In this document: positions 50,691 to 60,568 of the stretch, in pieces | How the letters are laid out: each line of letters starts with the position of its first letter | How positions within the stretch are numbered: position 1 is the first letter of the stretch | Assembly: GCA_027032075.1 (NCBI GenBank) | Contig: JALVOC010000089.1 | Location: forward strand, 310,001 to 374,000 | DNA from: Chromatiales bacterium | GTDB taxonomy: Bacteria > Pseudomonadota > Gammaproteobacteria > UBA6429 > Thiohalophilaceae | Direction of reading: 5' to 3' | Length of the DNA stretch: 64,000 bases | Made by a program: the position numbers and the translations under genes | Notes under the pieces: model-generated | Databases searched by the model: none | What the model saw: the letters and a program-made list of their open reading frames with translations, nothing else | Told to the model about the DNA's origin: nothing

Positions 50691-52291
50691 CTTTCCGGCT
50701 GGAGGATGGTGTTCTTTGGCGGATGGCTGGTGTCCGGCTCGGGATAATCCAGGGTATAGTGCAAACCCCGGCTCTCTTTGCGGGAAATGGCCGAACGGAT
50801 GATCAAATCCGCCACCAGGGTGAGGTTGCGTAATTCCAGCAAATCGTTGGTGACCCTGAAGTTTCCGTAATACTCGTCAATTTCCCCGAGCAGCAGCTGG
50901 GCCCGCCGGGCGGCGCGCTGCAGGCGTTTGTTGGTGCGCACGATTCCGACATAGTCCCACATGAAATGCCTCAGCTCTTCCCAGTTATGGCTGACCACCA
51001 CCTCCTCATCGGAGTCGGTCACCCGGCTGGTATCCCATTCCGGGATATCGATGTGTTTCATTTGCGAAAGGTGTGTCTGGCGAATGTGCTGGCTTGCGGA
51101 CTGGGCAAAAACCAGGCACTCGAGCAAGGAGTTGCTGGCCATGCGGTTGGCGCCGTGCAAGCCGGTAAAGGCGGTTTCACCGATGGCGTACAGGCCGGCA
51201 ATGTCGGTCGCGCCATGCAGATCGGTCATCACTCCCCCGCAGGTGTAATGTGCCGCCGGCACCACCGGTAGCGGTTCTTTGGTCATGTCATAACCAAAAT
51301 CCAGGCAGCGCCGGTAAATGGTGGGAAAATGTTCCTTGATGAACGCCGCGGGTTTGTGGCTGATGTCGAGGTAGACACATTCCACCCCGAGGCGCTTCAT
51401 TTCGTGGTCGATGGCGCGGGCGACGATGTCGCGCGGTGCCAGTTCGGCACGCTCATCGAATTGCGGCATGAAACGGGAGCCATCCGGCAAGCGCAGGATA
51501 CCGCCTTCGCCCCGCACCGCCTCGGTGATGAGAAAAGATTTTGCGTGCGGGTGATAGAGGCAGGTGGGGTGGAACTGGTTGAATTCCATGTTTGCCACGC
51601 GGCAACCGGCACGCCAGGCCATGGCGATGCCGTCACCGGTGGAGGTGTCCGGATTGCTGGTGTAGAGATACACCTTGCTGGCGCCACCGGTCGCCAACAC
51701 CACCCGGGGAGCGCGAAATACCCTTACCGTGTCCATCTGGCGATCGAGAATGTAGGCGCCGAGACAACGGTTTTCCGGGAAGCCGAGCTTGCCACTGGTG
51801 ATCAGATCAATGGCGATATGATTTTCATATATCGTAATATTCGGATGGGCGCGAACCCGTTCCTCGAGTGAGGTTTCAATCACCCGTCCGGTGGCGTCGG
51901 TGGCATGGAGGATGCGGCGGTGGGAATGCCCCCCCTCCCGCGTAAGATGAAAGTGATTGGTCTCGTCTTCGGTGGTGAACCTGATCCCCTGATCCAGCAA
52001 CCAGCGAATATTCTCGGCTGCGTGTTCAACGGTAAAACGGACCACTTCCGGATCACACAGGCCGGCGCCCGCATTCAGGGTATCATTGATATGCGATTCG
52101 ACGCTGTCATCATCCGCAAGCACGGCAGCGACCCCGCCCTGTGCATACAGGGTGGAACTTTCCCTCAAAATACCCTTTGAGATCAAGGATATACGGTAAT
52201 CATCGGCAAGATGCAACGCCAGGGACAGCCCTGCTGCGCCACTGCCGATCACCAGAACATCTGTTTCGATTTGTTTCGCCTTCGCCGTCAT
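50648..52291 (-). CDS. nadB: L-aspartate oxidase
   Basis: NadB oxidises aspartate to iminoaspartate, the first step of NAD synthesis. The FAD motif is [37 protein letters not shown] and [11 protein letters not shown]-like [13 protein letters not shown] set it apart from SdhA, and [27 protein letters not shown] is the usual NadB block. Length 547 (E. coli 540). ATG 52291 is chosen over an in-frame GTG at 52300. Its 3' end overlaps ygfX by 43 bases on the opposite strand. It is divergent from rpoE, as in E. coli. Confidence 0.96.
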   Translation of the reverse strand: MTAKAKQIETDVLVIGSGAAGLSLALHLADDYRISLISKGILRESSTLYAQGGVAAVLADDDSVESHINDTLNAGAGLCDPEVVRFTVEHAAENIRWLLDQGIRFTTEDETNHFHLTREGGHSHRRILHATDATGRVIETSLEERVRAHPNITIYENHIAIDLITSGKLGFPENRCLGAYILDRQMDTVRVFRAPRVVLATGGASKVYLYTSNPDTSTGDGIAMAWRAGCRVANMEFNQFHPTCLYHPHAKSFLITEAVRGEGGILRLPDGSRFMPQFDERAELAPRDIVARAIDHEMKRLGVECVYLDISHKPAAFIKEHFPTIYRRCLDFGYDMTKEPLPVVPAAHYTCGGVMTDLHGATDIAGLYAIGETAFTGLHGANRMASNSLLECLVFAQSASQHIRQTHLSQMKHIDIPEWDTSRVTDSDEEVVVSHNWEELRHFMWDYVGIVRTNKRLQRAARRAQLLLGEIDEYYGNFRVTNDLLELRNLTLVADLIIRSAISRKESRGLHYTLDYPEPDTSHPPKNTILQPESYSVETGSLSANRA

Positions 52292-52398
52292 GCAAGTCAC
52301 AGCCGCTTATTTGCCGTTTGCCAGTTATGCAGAAAAGTTTAGAATGTGAAGTTATGCATCAATCATACACACTATATCGAAAAAAACTGTCACAGTGC

Positions 52399-52425
52399 GA
52401 ACTCTGTTACCAATACATTGTCAAT
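52399..52425 (+). promoter_or_regulatory. Probable sigma-E promoter of rpoE (autoregulated)
   Basis: GAACTC and TCAAT are separated by 16 bases, close to the sigma-E consensus GAACTT and TCTGA. It lies 53 bases before the rpoE start codon. Autoregulation is known for rpoE in E. coli and relatives. Confidence 0.6.
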
Positions 52426-52477
52426 TTAGTATGGTTCCGGGTGACTTTCGCCAAAATGTTTGAAGGAAAGGGCCTGG

Positions 52478-53053
52478 ATGGGTGAACCAAATACCGATCA
52501 AGCACTGGTCGAACGTGTTCAACGCGGGGATAAAAAGGCTTTTGATCTGCTGGTGTTGAAATACCAGCAGCGGCTGATGAAGGTCTTGTCCAATTACGTG
52601 AGTGATTCCGCGGAGGTGCAGGATCTGACGCAGGAGGCCTTTATCAAGGCATACCGGGCATTACCCAAATTCCGGGGTGACAGTGCCTTTTATACTTGGT
52701 TGTACCGCATTGCGATTAATACAGCCAAGAATTATATGGTCGCACAGGGGCGGCGTCCACCCAGAGCCGATATCGATGCGACTGAGGCGGAAACCTACGA
52801 AGGCGAGTCGGCATTAAAGGACAATGCCTCGCCGGAACGCGAGACCTTGCGCGACGAGATTAAGGAAACGGTATTTCGGGCGATAGAAGCATTGCCCGAA
52901 GATCTTAAAACAGCAATCACCTTGCGGGAACTCGAAGGATTGAGCTATGAGGAGATTGCTGAAGCGATGGATTGCCCGATTGGCACGGTGCGTTCGCGTA
53001 TATTCCGTGCCCGAGAGGCAATCGATCATCAACTGAGACCATTGCTGGATTAA
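52478..53053 (+). CDS. rpoE: RNA polymerase sigma-E factor
   Basis: Sigma-E directs the response to misfolded outer-membrane proteins. Region 2 has DLTQEAFIKAYRALPKFRGDSAFYTWLYRIAINTAKNY and region 4 has LREELEG-like LRELEGLSYEEIAEAMDCPIGTVRSRI. From ATG 52478 the length is 191 residues, exactly that of E. coli RpoE. The TTG at 52460 is less likely. It is followed by rseA, rseB, rseC and mucD in one operon, and a sigma-E-like promoter precedes it. Confidence 0.97.
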   Translation: MGEPNTDQALVERVQRGDKKAFDLLVLKYQQRLMKVLSNYVSDSAEVQDLTQEAFIKAYRALPKFRGDSAFYTWLYRIAINTAKNYMVAQGRRPPRADIDATEAETYEGESALKDNASPERETLRDEIKETVFRAIEALPEDLKTAITLRELEGLSYEEIAEAMDCPIGTVRSRIFRAREAIDHQLRPLLD

Positions 53054-53099
53054 ATTCTCAGAATATGGAAGTATCTAGACAGAATGCAGGTGTAATATC

Positions 53100-53684
53100 A
53101 TGAGTGACAAGATAAACGAACAACTATCCGCCCTGATGGATGATGAGCTTTCTTCACCAGATCATCTGCTGCAACAGATTAGCGAAGATGAAGCGCTGAG
53201 AGCGCGCTGGCACCGTTACCACCTTATCCGCGATATCATCAGTGAGCATGCGGAAGTGCCCGCCGTTGATATCACCGCACGTGTCAGTCAGGCACTGGAA
53301 AGCGAACCCACCATCTTTGCCCCCCTACACAAAACTATTCGCACCAAGCGGATGAAATTTGTCATGAAACAGGCTGCTGGCCTGGCGATTGCTGCAACCG
53401 TGTCGGCGGTGGCGGTGATAACGGTGCAACAGCAAAAACTGGATGAGCAGCCTGCAACCACAGCCATCGCAGAGGCAGCGGTGCCGCAGGTAAGAAACCA
53501 GGTGCGTTATGTAAGTGAGACAAAAAAACTGGATCGGGCGGTACAATCCAAATTGAGCAACTATCTCGTTAACCATAACGAGTATTCTGTCACATCGAAA
53601 ATGCAGGGTGTTTTACCCTACATGCGTATTGTTACGGTAACACAAGGTGAACGTGTAATGGTGCAGAATGCGAATGAGCAGTAA
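53100..53684 (+). CDS. rseA: Anti-sigma-E factor RseA
   Basis: RseA is a membrane protein whose cytoplasmic part holds sigma-E inactive until DegS and RseP cut it. The N-terminal domain MSDKINEQLSALMDDELSS is the MucA/RseA signature. A membrane segment (AAGLAIAATVSAVAVITVQ) lies near residues 90-110. The periplasmic part follows. Length 194 (E. coli 216). It is 46 bases after rpoE and overlaps rseB by 17. Confidence 0.93.
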   Translation: MSDKINEQLSALMDDELSSPDHLLQQISEDEALRARWHRYHLIRDIISEHAEVPAVDITARVSQALESEPTIFAPLHKTIRTKRMKFVMKQAAGLAIAATVSAVAVITVQQQKLDEQPATTAIAEAAVPQVRNQVRYVSETKKLDRAVQSKLSNYLVNHNEYSVTSKMQGVLPYMRIVTVTQGERVMVQNANEQ

Positions 53685-54672
53685 ACCAACCCACCTTCGT
53701 TCAGCTCTTTTTGTTCTGACAGTTACATTTCCCCTCACCCTGTTTGCTGCCGAGCAAATGGCGGAAATCCAGGCCTGGCTGGAGAAAATGCAGCAGGCCA
53801 TTCATACCCGCAATTACATCGGAACCTTCGTATACGGCCAGCGGGATCAACTCAGTTCCGTTAAAATCATTCATCGGGTTACAGCATCCGGCGAACAGGA
53901 GCGGCTGATTTCCATGGATGGAACCGGGCGCCAGGTGGTACGTAACGGCAACAAGGTCACCTGTGTCATGCCCGATCGCAAGGCGGTGGTTGTGGGAAAG
54001 GCGCGGCCGGGAAAGCAGTTTCCGCCGGTATTCCCGCTGCGCCTGGACACCTTGACAGATTATTATACCTTTACCCTCTCCGGACTGGATAAAGTGGCGG
54101 GCCGTGTGACCCAACGGATTTCCATCTCGCCCAGGGACAAATACCGTTACGGGCATCAGTTATGGGTGGATAAGGAAACCGGCTTGCTATTGAAGACCCT
54201 GTTACTCAACGAGCGCGGCAAACCGATTGAACAGTTTGTTTTCACCAATATCAAATACGTGGATACGATTGCGGATGAGTTATTGGATCCGGATCTCAAG
54301 CGGGATGAATTTACCTGGTATCGAGATCAGGATATCGAAGGAGACAATCCGGCTAAAAAAATGCGTGGCATGCTGGTTTCCTGGTTACCACCGGGATTTA
54401 AACACGATATGCAGAAGATGCAAAAATTATCCACCAATACCATGCCGGTGGAACACATGGTGTTTTCCGACGGGCTTGCCTCAATTTCGGTTTTCATCGA
54501 GGAAGAGTTGCAGCATGATCCCGCCAATCTCATAGGCGGTTCACGTATCGGCGCAATCAGTGCCCATGGGCGTAGCCTGGGTGAGTATCATGTTACCGTC
54601 GTCGGTGAAGTACCCCATATCACTGTGCAAAAGATCAGTGACTCGGTAGAATATTCAGGCGAAAATGATTGA
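53668..54672 (+). CDS. rseB: Sigma-E regulatory protein RseB (MucB)
   Basis: RseB is periplasmic and protects RseA from DegS, releasing it on sensing lipopolysaccharide. The leader up to LTLFAA is a signal peptide. The mature part has the LolA-like domain with WLEKMQQAIHTRNYIGTFVY and the C-terminal MucB domain with PPGFKHDMQKMQKLSTNTMP and VFSDGLASISVFIEE. Length 334 (E. coli 318). It overlaps the rseA stop and overlaps rseC by eight bases. Confidence 0.94.
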   Translation: MRMSSKPTHLRSALFVLTVTFPLTLFAAEQMAEIQAWLEKMQQAIHTRNYIGTFVYGQRDQLSSVKIIHRVTASGEQERLISMDGTGRQVVRNGNKVTCVMPDRKAVVVGKARPGKQFPPVFPLRLDTLTDYYTFTLSGLDKVAGRVTQRISISPRDKYRYGHQLWVDKETGLLLKTLLLNERGKPIEQFVFTNIKYVDTIADELLDPDLKRDEFTWYRDQDIEGDNPAKKMRGMLVSWLPPGFKHDMQKMQKLSTNTMPVEHMVFSDGLASISVFIEEELQHDPANLIGGSRIGAISAHGRSLGEYHVTVVGEVPHITVQKISDSVEYSGEND

Positions 54673-55123
54673 AGAAACCGCCAGGGTGGTCGCATGCAAG
54701 GGTGAATTTGCCTGGGTGGAGGCCGCGAGAAGCACCGCCTGCGGGCAATGTTCGGCCAACAAGGCATGTGGCACCGCGGTGTTGTCAAAAGTGACAGGCC
54801 GCAAGATTACACGGATGCGCGCAATTAACACCATTCACGCCCGTAAAGGTGATACTGTCACTATCGGTTTACAGGAAAGTGCGTTACTCAAGGGTTCGTT
54901 TGCAGTCTATATCTTGCCACTGTTGCTGATGTTGTTTTTCGCCATTGCCGGAAAAGTCATAGCGCTGCAAACAGACTGGCCTGTGGAGACGACGGTAATC
55001 GTTTTCGCCGTTGCTGGTATGATCACTGCCGCCGTCTGGCTGCGCCGTTTCACACGGCGGATACAAAATGACAGGCGCTATCAACCGGTTATCTTGAGGC
55101 GTGTGGCAACAGGTCTTGACTAA
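54665..55123 (+). CDS. rseC: RseC/MucC family membrane protein
   Basis: RseC is a membrane protein of the sigma-E operon with a modest positive effect on sigma-E and links to redox control of SoxR. The cysteine-rich N-terminus (AVARSTACGQCSANKACG-like AARSTACGQCSANKACG) could bind a metal or iron-sulfur cluster. Two membrane segments follow, with SFAVYILPLLLMLFFAIAG and VVFAVAG-like VIVFAVAGMITAAVW. Length 152 is normal. It overlaps rseB by eight bases. mucD follows by 29 bases. Confidence 0.92.
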   Translation: MIEETARVVACKGEFAWVEAARSTACGQCSANKACGTAVLSKVTGRKITRMRAINTIHARKGDTVTIGLQESALLKGSFAVYILPLLLMLFFAIAGKVIALQTDWPVETTVIVFAVAGMITAAVWLRRFTRRIQNDRRYQPVILRRVATGLD

Positions 55124-55152
55124 ATTAATCAGAATCTTCTAGAGGATAGCAA

Positions 55153-56598
55153 ATGAAGCGAACAGCCGTGCGCGGGCATATGTTCCGTCTGTGTGTTTTA
55201 ATCTTGTTTTTCAGTGGCGCCACTGCGGTATCCGCACTGGGTTTCGGGGAAAGCCGTCTGCCGGATTTCACCAAACTGGTCGAGGACAACAGTGCTGCCG
55301 TGGTGAACATCAGCACCACGCAAAAGATCAAGCATCATCGCCGTCTGCCGCATGGCTATGAAATGCCGGATATCCCGGAAGATTCCCCCTTTGGTGACTT
55401 TTTACGCCGGTTTTTCGGCGAGGAGGGGGATGGTGAGCCCGAGGAATTCGAGAGCCAGTCGCTCGGTTCCGGCTTCATCATCGATGAGGATGGCTACGTG
55501 ATCACCAACAATCACGTGATAAAACAGGCTGATGAGATCATCGTGCGTTTGAGCGATCGGCGGGAACTCGAAGCCAAGGTGATCGGCAGTGATCCCCGCT
55601 CTGACGTGGCCTTGCTCAAAGTCGATGCCAGTGACTTGCCGGTTGTGAAGATCGGCAAATCCAAAAACCTCAAGGTGGGGGAATGGGTGATGGCCATCGG
55701 CACACCCTTCGGCTTCGATCACTCGGTCTCGGTGGGGGTCGTCAGCGCCATTGGCCGCAATCTGCCAAGCGAGAATTATGTACCCTTTATCCAGACGGAT
55801 GTGGCGATTAACCCGGGAAACTCCGGTGGACCGCTGTTCAATCTCGATGGGGAAGTGGTAGGCATCAATTCGCAAATCTACAGCCGCACCGGCGGTTTCA
55901 TGGGGCTCTCCTTTGCGATTCCGATCGATGTTGCCATGGATGTAGTGCGGCAACTGAAGCAAAAGGGCAAAGTCAGCAGAGGATGGCTGGGGATCCTGAT
56001 CCAGGATGTCAATCGCGAACTGGCCGAGTCGTTCGGGATGAAAAAACCGCAAGGTGCGGTTGTTTTGCGGGTTCTGCCGGACAGTCCTGCGGAAAAAGCT
56101 GGTTTCAAGGTTGGTGATGTGGTGGTGGAATTCAATGGTACCGAGATCATCCGTTCTGCGGATTTGCCCCTGGCGGTCGGCAGGGCACCGATCGGCAGCA
56201 AGGCGCGGGTGAAAGTAATCCGCGAGGGTAAGGGAAAAACCCTCAATGTGGTGATCGCCGAGCTTCCTTCCGACGAAGAGCTGGCGCAACAGGAGGGTGA
56301 GCCGAAAAAGACCAAGTCCAACAAACTGGGACTGGTGATCGAGGAATTGCCGCCGGTGTTGCGCAAACGGCTCAATGACAGTGATCGCGGCGTGCTGGTG
56401 CGCCAGGTGGAAAAAGGGCCGGCACGGGAGGCAGGCATCCGTCCGGGGGATATCATCATGATGATCAACAACCAGGACGTGAAAAGCCCGAAGCAGTTTG
56501 CGAAACTGGTGAAGAAATTGCCTAAGGGCAAATCGGTGCCGGTGCTTATCCAGCGCGGTTCTTCACCGGTGTTCCTGCCCCTGAAAATACCAAAATAG
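55153..56598 (+). CDS. mucD: Periplasmic serine protease MucD/DegP-like
   Basis: MucD degrades misfolded periplasmic proteins. A signal peptide (VLILFFSGATAVSA) is followed by the HtrA trypsin-like domain. The triad is visible: histidine of GYVITNNHVIK, aspartate of RSDVALLKVDA and serine of NPGNSGGPLFN. Two PDZ domains follow, with GWLGILIQDVNRELAESFG and GLVIEELPPVLRKR. Length 481 is close to Pseudomonas MucD (474). It is in the sigma-E operon, as in Pseudomonas, and unlike E. coli where degP is elsewhere. The charged insert near LRRFFGEEGDGEPEEFESQ is a family feature. Confidence 0.95.
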   Translation: MKRTAVRGHMFRLCVLILFFSGATAVSALGFGESRLPDFTKLVEDNSAAVVNISTTQKIKHHRRLPHGYEMPDIPEDSPFGDFLRRFFGEEGDGEPEEFESQSLGSGFIIDEDGYVITNNHVIKQADEIIVRLSDRRELEAKVIGSDPRSDVALLKVDASDLPVVKIGKSKNLKVGEWVMAIGTPFGFDHSVSVGVVSAIGRNLPSENYVPFIQTDVAINPGNSGGPLFNLDGEVVGINSQIYSRTGGFMGLSFAIPIDVAMDVVRQLKQKGKVSRGWLGILIQDVNRELAESFGMKKPQGAVVLRVLPDSPAEKAGFKVGDVVVEFNGTEIIRSADLPLAVGRAPIGSKARVKVIREGKGKTLNVVIAELPSDEELAQQEGEPKKTKSNKLGLVIEELPPVLRKRLNDSDRGVLVRQVEKGPAREAGIRPGDIIMMINNQDVKSPKQFAKLVKKLPKGKSVPVLIQRGSSPVFLPLKIPK

Positions 56599-56604
56599 CA
56601 GCAA

Positions 56605-56847
56605 ATGGCGGCCAGATTTACGGTTTTCGTCCGCAGCGGTTGCCATCTGTGTGAGGAGATGCTGCAGGCACTTGCCGAGTCCCGGAAAAAATGGGATTTT
56701 CAAGAGGATGTGGTCGATATCCAGGGGGATCCGTTGCTGGAAGCGCGATACGGCACGCGTGTGCCGGTTTTGACTGCCGGTGACGAGGAACTTTGTTACT
56801 ACTTTCTCGACCAATCAGTACTGCAACAGTATTTCGATAAAAGCTGA
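56605..56847 (+). CDS. Glutaredoxin-family protein
   Basis: An 80-residue thioredoxin-fold protein with the redox motif RSGCHLCEEM near residue 12 and the cis-proline segment GTRVPVLTAGDEELCYY. This is the DUF836 type of small glutaredoxin-like proteins found between mucD and lepA in many Gammaproteobacteria and Pseudomonas. Its partner is not known; a role in thiol control during envelope stress is inference from position. The start is seven bases after mucD, so it shares that operon. A terminator follows. Confidence 0.85.
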   Translation: MAARFTVFVRSGCHLCEEMLQALAESRKKWDFQEDVVDIQGDPLLEARYGTRVPVLTAGDEELCYYFLDQSVLQQYFDKS

Positions 56848-56871
56848 AATTCGTTACAATTGCAATACGGG

Positions 56872-56896
56872 AAAAAGGCGCTTACGGCGCCTTTTT
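56872..56896 (+). terminator. Rho-independent terminator before lepA
   Basis: AAAAAGGCGC (56872-56881) and GCGCCTTTTT (56887-56896) are perfect inverted copies around TTACG. The T run is part of the right arm. It ends the sigma-E operon after the glutaredoxin-like gene. Confidence 0.85.
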
Positions 56897-56922
56897 CATT
56901 ATGACCTGAAACCCGGTGAAGT

Positions 56923-58728
56923 GTGACTGATTTAAAATATATTCGTAACTTTTCAATTATCGCCCATATCGATCATGGCAAATCCACGCTGGCGGATCGT
57001 CTCATCCAGCTGTGTGGCGGCCTGACGGAACGGGAAATGGCTGAGCAAGTGCTCGACTCGATGGATCTCGAGCGCGAGCGAGGTATTACCATCAAGGCCC
57101 AGAGTGTCACGCTGCACTACCAGGCGCGTGACGGCCAGACTTACCAGCTGAACATCATTGATACCCCGGGGCATGTCGATTTTTCCTATGAGGTTTCCCG
57201 TTCTCTGGCGGCATGTGAAGGCGCTCTGCTGATTGTCGATGCCTCGCAGGGGGTGGAGGCACAGAGCGTGGCAAACTGCTACACCGCTATCGAGCAGGGG
57301 CTGGAGGTCATCCCGGTACTCAACAAGATCGATTTGCCTGCCGCTGAACCGGAACGTGTCATCCGGGAAATCGAGGAAATCATCGGCCTGGATGCGCAGG
57401 AGGCACTGCGCGTCAGTGCCAAAACCGGGGAAGGCATTGAAGAGCTGCTGGAAGAAATCATTCGTTTGATCCCCCCGCCGCAAGGAGAGCGGGATGCCCC
57501 GCTGCAAGCCCTGATCATCGACTCCTGGTTTGATAACTACCTTGGTGTGGTATCGCTTGTACGCGTCGTCCAGGGCACCTTAAAACCCCGACAAAAGATC
57601 CGCATCATGTCGATTGGGCGGGATTATCAGGTCGACCACGTAGGGGTATTCAATCCCAAACGGCTGAACACGGATTCCCTCAAGGCCGGTGAAGTTGGAT
57701 TTGTGATTTCCGGCATCAAGGAAGTGGACGGGGCGCCGGTCGGTGATACCATCACCCTTGCGGACAATCCGGCGAAGGAGCCCTTGCCGGGCTTTCAGCC
57801 CATCCAGCCGCAGGTTTTTGCCGGTTTGTTTCCCGTGGCGGGTGATGATTACGAAAATCTGCGTGAAGCGCTGGCAAAATTGAAGCTCAATGATGCGGCG
57901 CTGTTCTACGAACCGGAAACCTCGCAGGCGCTGGGATTTGGCTTCCGTTGCGGTTTTCTGGGCATGCTGCACATGGAGATCATCCAGGAACGCCTGGAAC
58001 GTGAATATGACATCGATCTGATCACCACGGCGCCGACCGTGGTATTTGAAGTGCTGCACACCAATGGAGAAACACTTCGCATCGATAATCCGGCCGATCT
58101 GCCGGAACCGAATTACATCGATGAGATCCGGGAGCCGATCATCACTGCGAATATCCTGGTACCGCAGGAATATGTCGGCAATGTAATCAACCTGTGTATC
58201 GAAAAACGCGGCGTGCAAAAACAGATGCAATATCTGGGCAACCAGGTCGCGCTGACTTATGAGTTACCGATGAACGAAATCGTGCTGGACTTCTTCGATC
58301 GGCTAAAATCGGTAAGCCGTGGTTATGCTTCGCTCGATTACGAATTCAACCGCTTCCAGGCGGCCAACATGGTTAAACTCGATATTCTCATCAACGGTGA
58401 AAAAGTGGATGCGCTATCGGTCATTGTCCACCGTGATTTGGCGCAATCGAGGGGACGGCTGCTGGCGGAAAGAATGAAAGAGATTATTCCGCGGCAAATG
58501 TTTGAAGTGGCGATTCAGGCGGCGGTGGGTTCCAAGATACTCGCCAGAACCAATGTCAAGGCATTACGCAAAAACGTCACCGCCAAATGTTATGGTGGTG
58601 ACATCACGCGCAAACGCAAGCTTTTGGAAAAACAAAAAGCAGGTAAACGCCGCATGAAGCAGGTGGGAAAAGTGGAAATTCCACAGGAAGCCTTTCTTGC
58701 GGTCTTGAATGTAGGTAAGGACAAATGA
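56923..58728 (+). CDS. lepA: Elongation factor 4 (LepA)
   Basis: LepA is a ribosome-bound GTPase involved in initiation and fidelity. G1 is [14 protein letters not shown]3 is [13 protein letters not shown] and G4 is NKIDLP. The C-terminal domain ends with [32 protein letters not shown], the LepA-specific tail. Length 601 (E. coli 599). The start is GTG at 56923. lepB overlaps its stop by four bases, so the two are coupled, as in E. coli. Confidence 0.97.
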   Translation: MTDLKYIRNFSIIAHIDHGKSTLADRLIQLCGGLTEREMAEQVLDSMDLERERGITIKAQSVTLHYQARDGQTYQLNIIDTPGHVDFSYEVSRSLAACEGALLIVDASQGVEAQSVANCYTAIEQGLEVIPVLNKIDLPAAEPERVIREIEEIIGLDAQEALRVSAKTGEGIEELLEEIIRLIPPPQGERDAPLQALIIDSWFDNYLGVVSLVRVVQGTLKPRQKIRIMSIGRDYQVDHVGVFNPKRLNTDSLKAGEVGFVISGIKEVDGAPVGDTITLADNPAKEPLPGFQPIQPQVFAGLFPVAGDDYENLREALAKLKLNDAALFYEPETSQALGFGFRCGFLGMLHMEIIQERLEREYDIDLITTAPTVVFEVLHTNGETLRIDNPADLPEPNYIDEIREPIITANILVPQEYVGNVINLCIEKRGVQKQMQYLGNQVALTYELPMNEIVLDFFDRLKSVSRGYASLDYEFNRFQAANMVKLDILINGEKVDALSVIVHRDLAQSRGRLLAERMKEIIPRQMFEVAIQAAVGSKILARTNVKALRKNVTAKCYGGDITRKRKLLEKQKAGKRRMKQVGKVEIPQEAFLAVLNVGKDK

Positions 58729-59501
58729 ATTTTGATTTCTCGCTGTTATTGTTAATCGTGACGCTGGTGACTGGTGTCATCTGGGGTGCCGACGTACTCT
58801 TCTTTGCCAAAAAGCGGCTTCCTCAGGCAGGGGAGGGGGAGGAGAGCAAGGCACGCGAGCCGTTACTGGTGGAATACGCCCGTTTCCTTTTTCCTGTCGT
58901 ACTGATAGTGCTGTTGCTGCGTGGCTTTCTGGCCGAGCCATTCCGTATCCCCTCCGGCTCCATGTTACCGACCCTGGAGGTGGGGGATTTTATTCTGGTC
59001 AACAAGTTTGCCTACGGTGTGCGCCTGCCTGTTTTGCACACCAAAGTGGTTGATTTTAACAGCCCGAAAAAAGGGGACGTAATTGTTTTCCGTTACCCGG
59101 AAAACCCCTCTGTCGATTACATCAAGCGTGTTGTCGGTGTGCCCGGAGATGAAATTGCCTACTATAATAAAGTACTGTATGTGAACGGTAAGCAGGCTGA
59201 GCTGACACCCAAGGGGGTATACAAAGCAGGCTTTCCGAATATCAAGCAGTTCCGGGAGAAACTTGACGGCGTAGAGCATGACGTGCTGCTCAATGTCATG
59301 TACCCTGCGGGTGATTTTGTGGTGCGTGTCCCGGAAAACAGCTATTTTGTACTGGGTGACAACCGGGACAACAGCCGCGACAGCCGTTATTGGGGATTTG
59401 TGCCCGATGAAAACCTGATTGGCAAGGCATTCATGATCTGGATGAACTGGGATTTCGGGGAAGCGCCAAAACTGGGACGCATCGGTACGATTATTCATTA
59501 A
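58725..59501 (+). CDS. lepB: Signal peptidase I
   Basis: LepB removes signal peptides on the outer face of the inner membrane. Membrane segments lie near residues 5-22 and 47-65. The catalytic serine is in [10 protein letters not shown], the lysine in [16 protein letters not shown], and the family block [17 protein letters not shown] is intact. Length 258 is shorter than E. coli (324), which has an extra loop. It overlaps lepA, and the DUF4845 gene follows directly. The exported beta-helix, peroxidase and iron proteins in this window would be substrates. Confidence 0.96.
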   Translation: MNFDFSLLLLIVTLVTGVIWGADVLFFAKKRLPQAGEGEESKAREPLLVEYARFLFPVVLIVLLLRGFLAEPFRIPSGSMLPTLEVGDFILVNKFAYGVRLPVLHTKVVDFNSPKKGDVIVFRYPENPSVDYIKRVVGVPGDEIAYYNKVLYVNGKQAELTPKGVYKAGFPNIKQFREKLDGVEHDVLLNVMYPAGDFVVRVPENSYFVLGDNRDNSRDSRYWGFVPDENLIGKAFMIWMNWDFGEAPKLGRIGTIIH

Positions 59502-59522
59502 ATGAACGAGGAAGCAGGCAAA

Positions 59523-59897
59523 ATGATTTCCATACATAAACAGCGTGGTATGACGCCGATTGGTTGGGTACTTGTTTTTCTGTTGATCGCCTTTGTTACT
59601 CTCATCGCGCTTAAACTGATACCGATATATATTGACGGCTACAAGGTGGGCGCAATCGTCAGCAACCTGGAAAATGATTATGAAATACGCGCCATGCCTC
59701 CGGGAGGGGTCGTGCGCACCATTCTGAAACGTCTTGATATCAATATGGTTACCGATGTTGAGCCGGAAGATATTCTGGTAGAGCAGAGCGGTGGTGAAAT
59801 GATAATAACCATAGATTATGAAATCCGTAAAAATTTACTCGGCAATCTTGATGTTGTCGTACGTTTCGATAAAACTGCCAGGGTGCCCATCCGTTGA
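59523..59897 (+). CDS. DUF4845 membrane protein
   Basis: A small single-helix membrane protein: basic start MISIHKQRGMTPIGWVLVF, one hydrophobic segment, and then a periplasmic domain of about 85 residues. It is the DUF4845 family regularly found between lepB and rnc in gammaproteobacteria; no role is known. ATG 59523 is chosen over ATG 59502, directly after the lepB stop, because AGGAAGCAGG lies upstream and the family start fits. Its stop overlaps the TTG of rnc. Confidence 0.88.
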   Translation: MISIHKQRGMTPIGWVLVFLLIAFVTLIALKLIPIYIDGYKVGAIVSNLENDYEIRAMPPGGVVRTILKRLDINMVTDVEPEDILVEQSGGEMIITIDYEIRKNLLGNLDVVVRFDKTARVPIR

Positions 59898-60568
59898 GTC
59901 AGGATCTTTCCCGGCTGATGAAGAGGTTGGGATATCAATTCAAGGACCCGGCCCTACTTACCCTGTCTCTGACCCATCGCAGTGCCGCCGCACGTAACAA
60001 TGAACGTATGGAGTTTCTTGGTGACGCCATTCTCGGCATGGTGATCAGCGCGGAACTTTTTCAACGCTTCCCACAGGCAACGGAAGGTGAATTGAGCCGT
60101 CTGCGTGCGGCGCTGGTGAAGGGGGAAACCCTGGCAGAAATGGCGGCGCAGTTGCAGTTGGGTGAGCATTTGATCCTGGGTTCGGGAGAACTCAAGAGCG
60201 GCGGTTTTCGCCGTAAGACCATTCTGGCGGATGCCTTTGAGGCGATCATCGGTGCAATCTACCTGGACAGTGATTTTGATACAGCCAAGCGTTACGTACT
60301 GGAGTTTTACAAGGATCGCCTCGATGAAGTCAATCCTGCGAGGGTCAACAAGGATCCTAAAACCCGTTTGCAGGAATATTTACAGAGTCGTGGTGAAGCC
60401 TTGCCTGAATATGTAGTCAAGAACATAACCGGAAAATCCCACAACCAGACATTTGAGGTTCAGTGCCAGATTAGCGGTTTGCAGGATTGTCCCGTTGCCA
60501 AAGGCAGCAGCCGCAGAAAGGCTGAGCAAGCCGCTGCCGAGCAGGCACTGAAAATGTTGGGCTTATGA
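59894..60568 (+). CDS. rnc: Ribonuclease III
   Basis: RNase III cuts double-stranded RNA, including the rRNA precursor. The signature ERMEFLGDAILGMVISAEL carries catalytic acidic residues, and LADAFEAIIGAIYLDSDF supplies the rest. A C-terminal dsRNA-binding domain has PKTRLQEYLQSRGEALPEY and GSSRRKAEQAAAEQAL. Length 224 (E. coli 226). The start is TTG at 59894, overlapping the previous stop by four bases (TTGA); the low-efficiency start may limit its level. It overlaps era by four bases. Confidence 0.96.
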   Translation: MSQDLSRLMKRLGYQFKDPALLTLSLTHRSAAARNNERMEFLGDAILGMVISAELFQRFPQATEGELSRLRAALVKGETLAEMAAQLQLGEHLILGSGELKSGGFRRKTILADAFEAIIGAIYLDSDFDTAKRYVLEFYKDRLDEVNPARVNKDPKTRLQEYLQSRGEALPEYVVKNITGKSHNQTFEVQCQISGLQDCPVAKGSSRRKAEQAAAEQALKMLGL

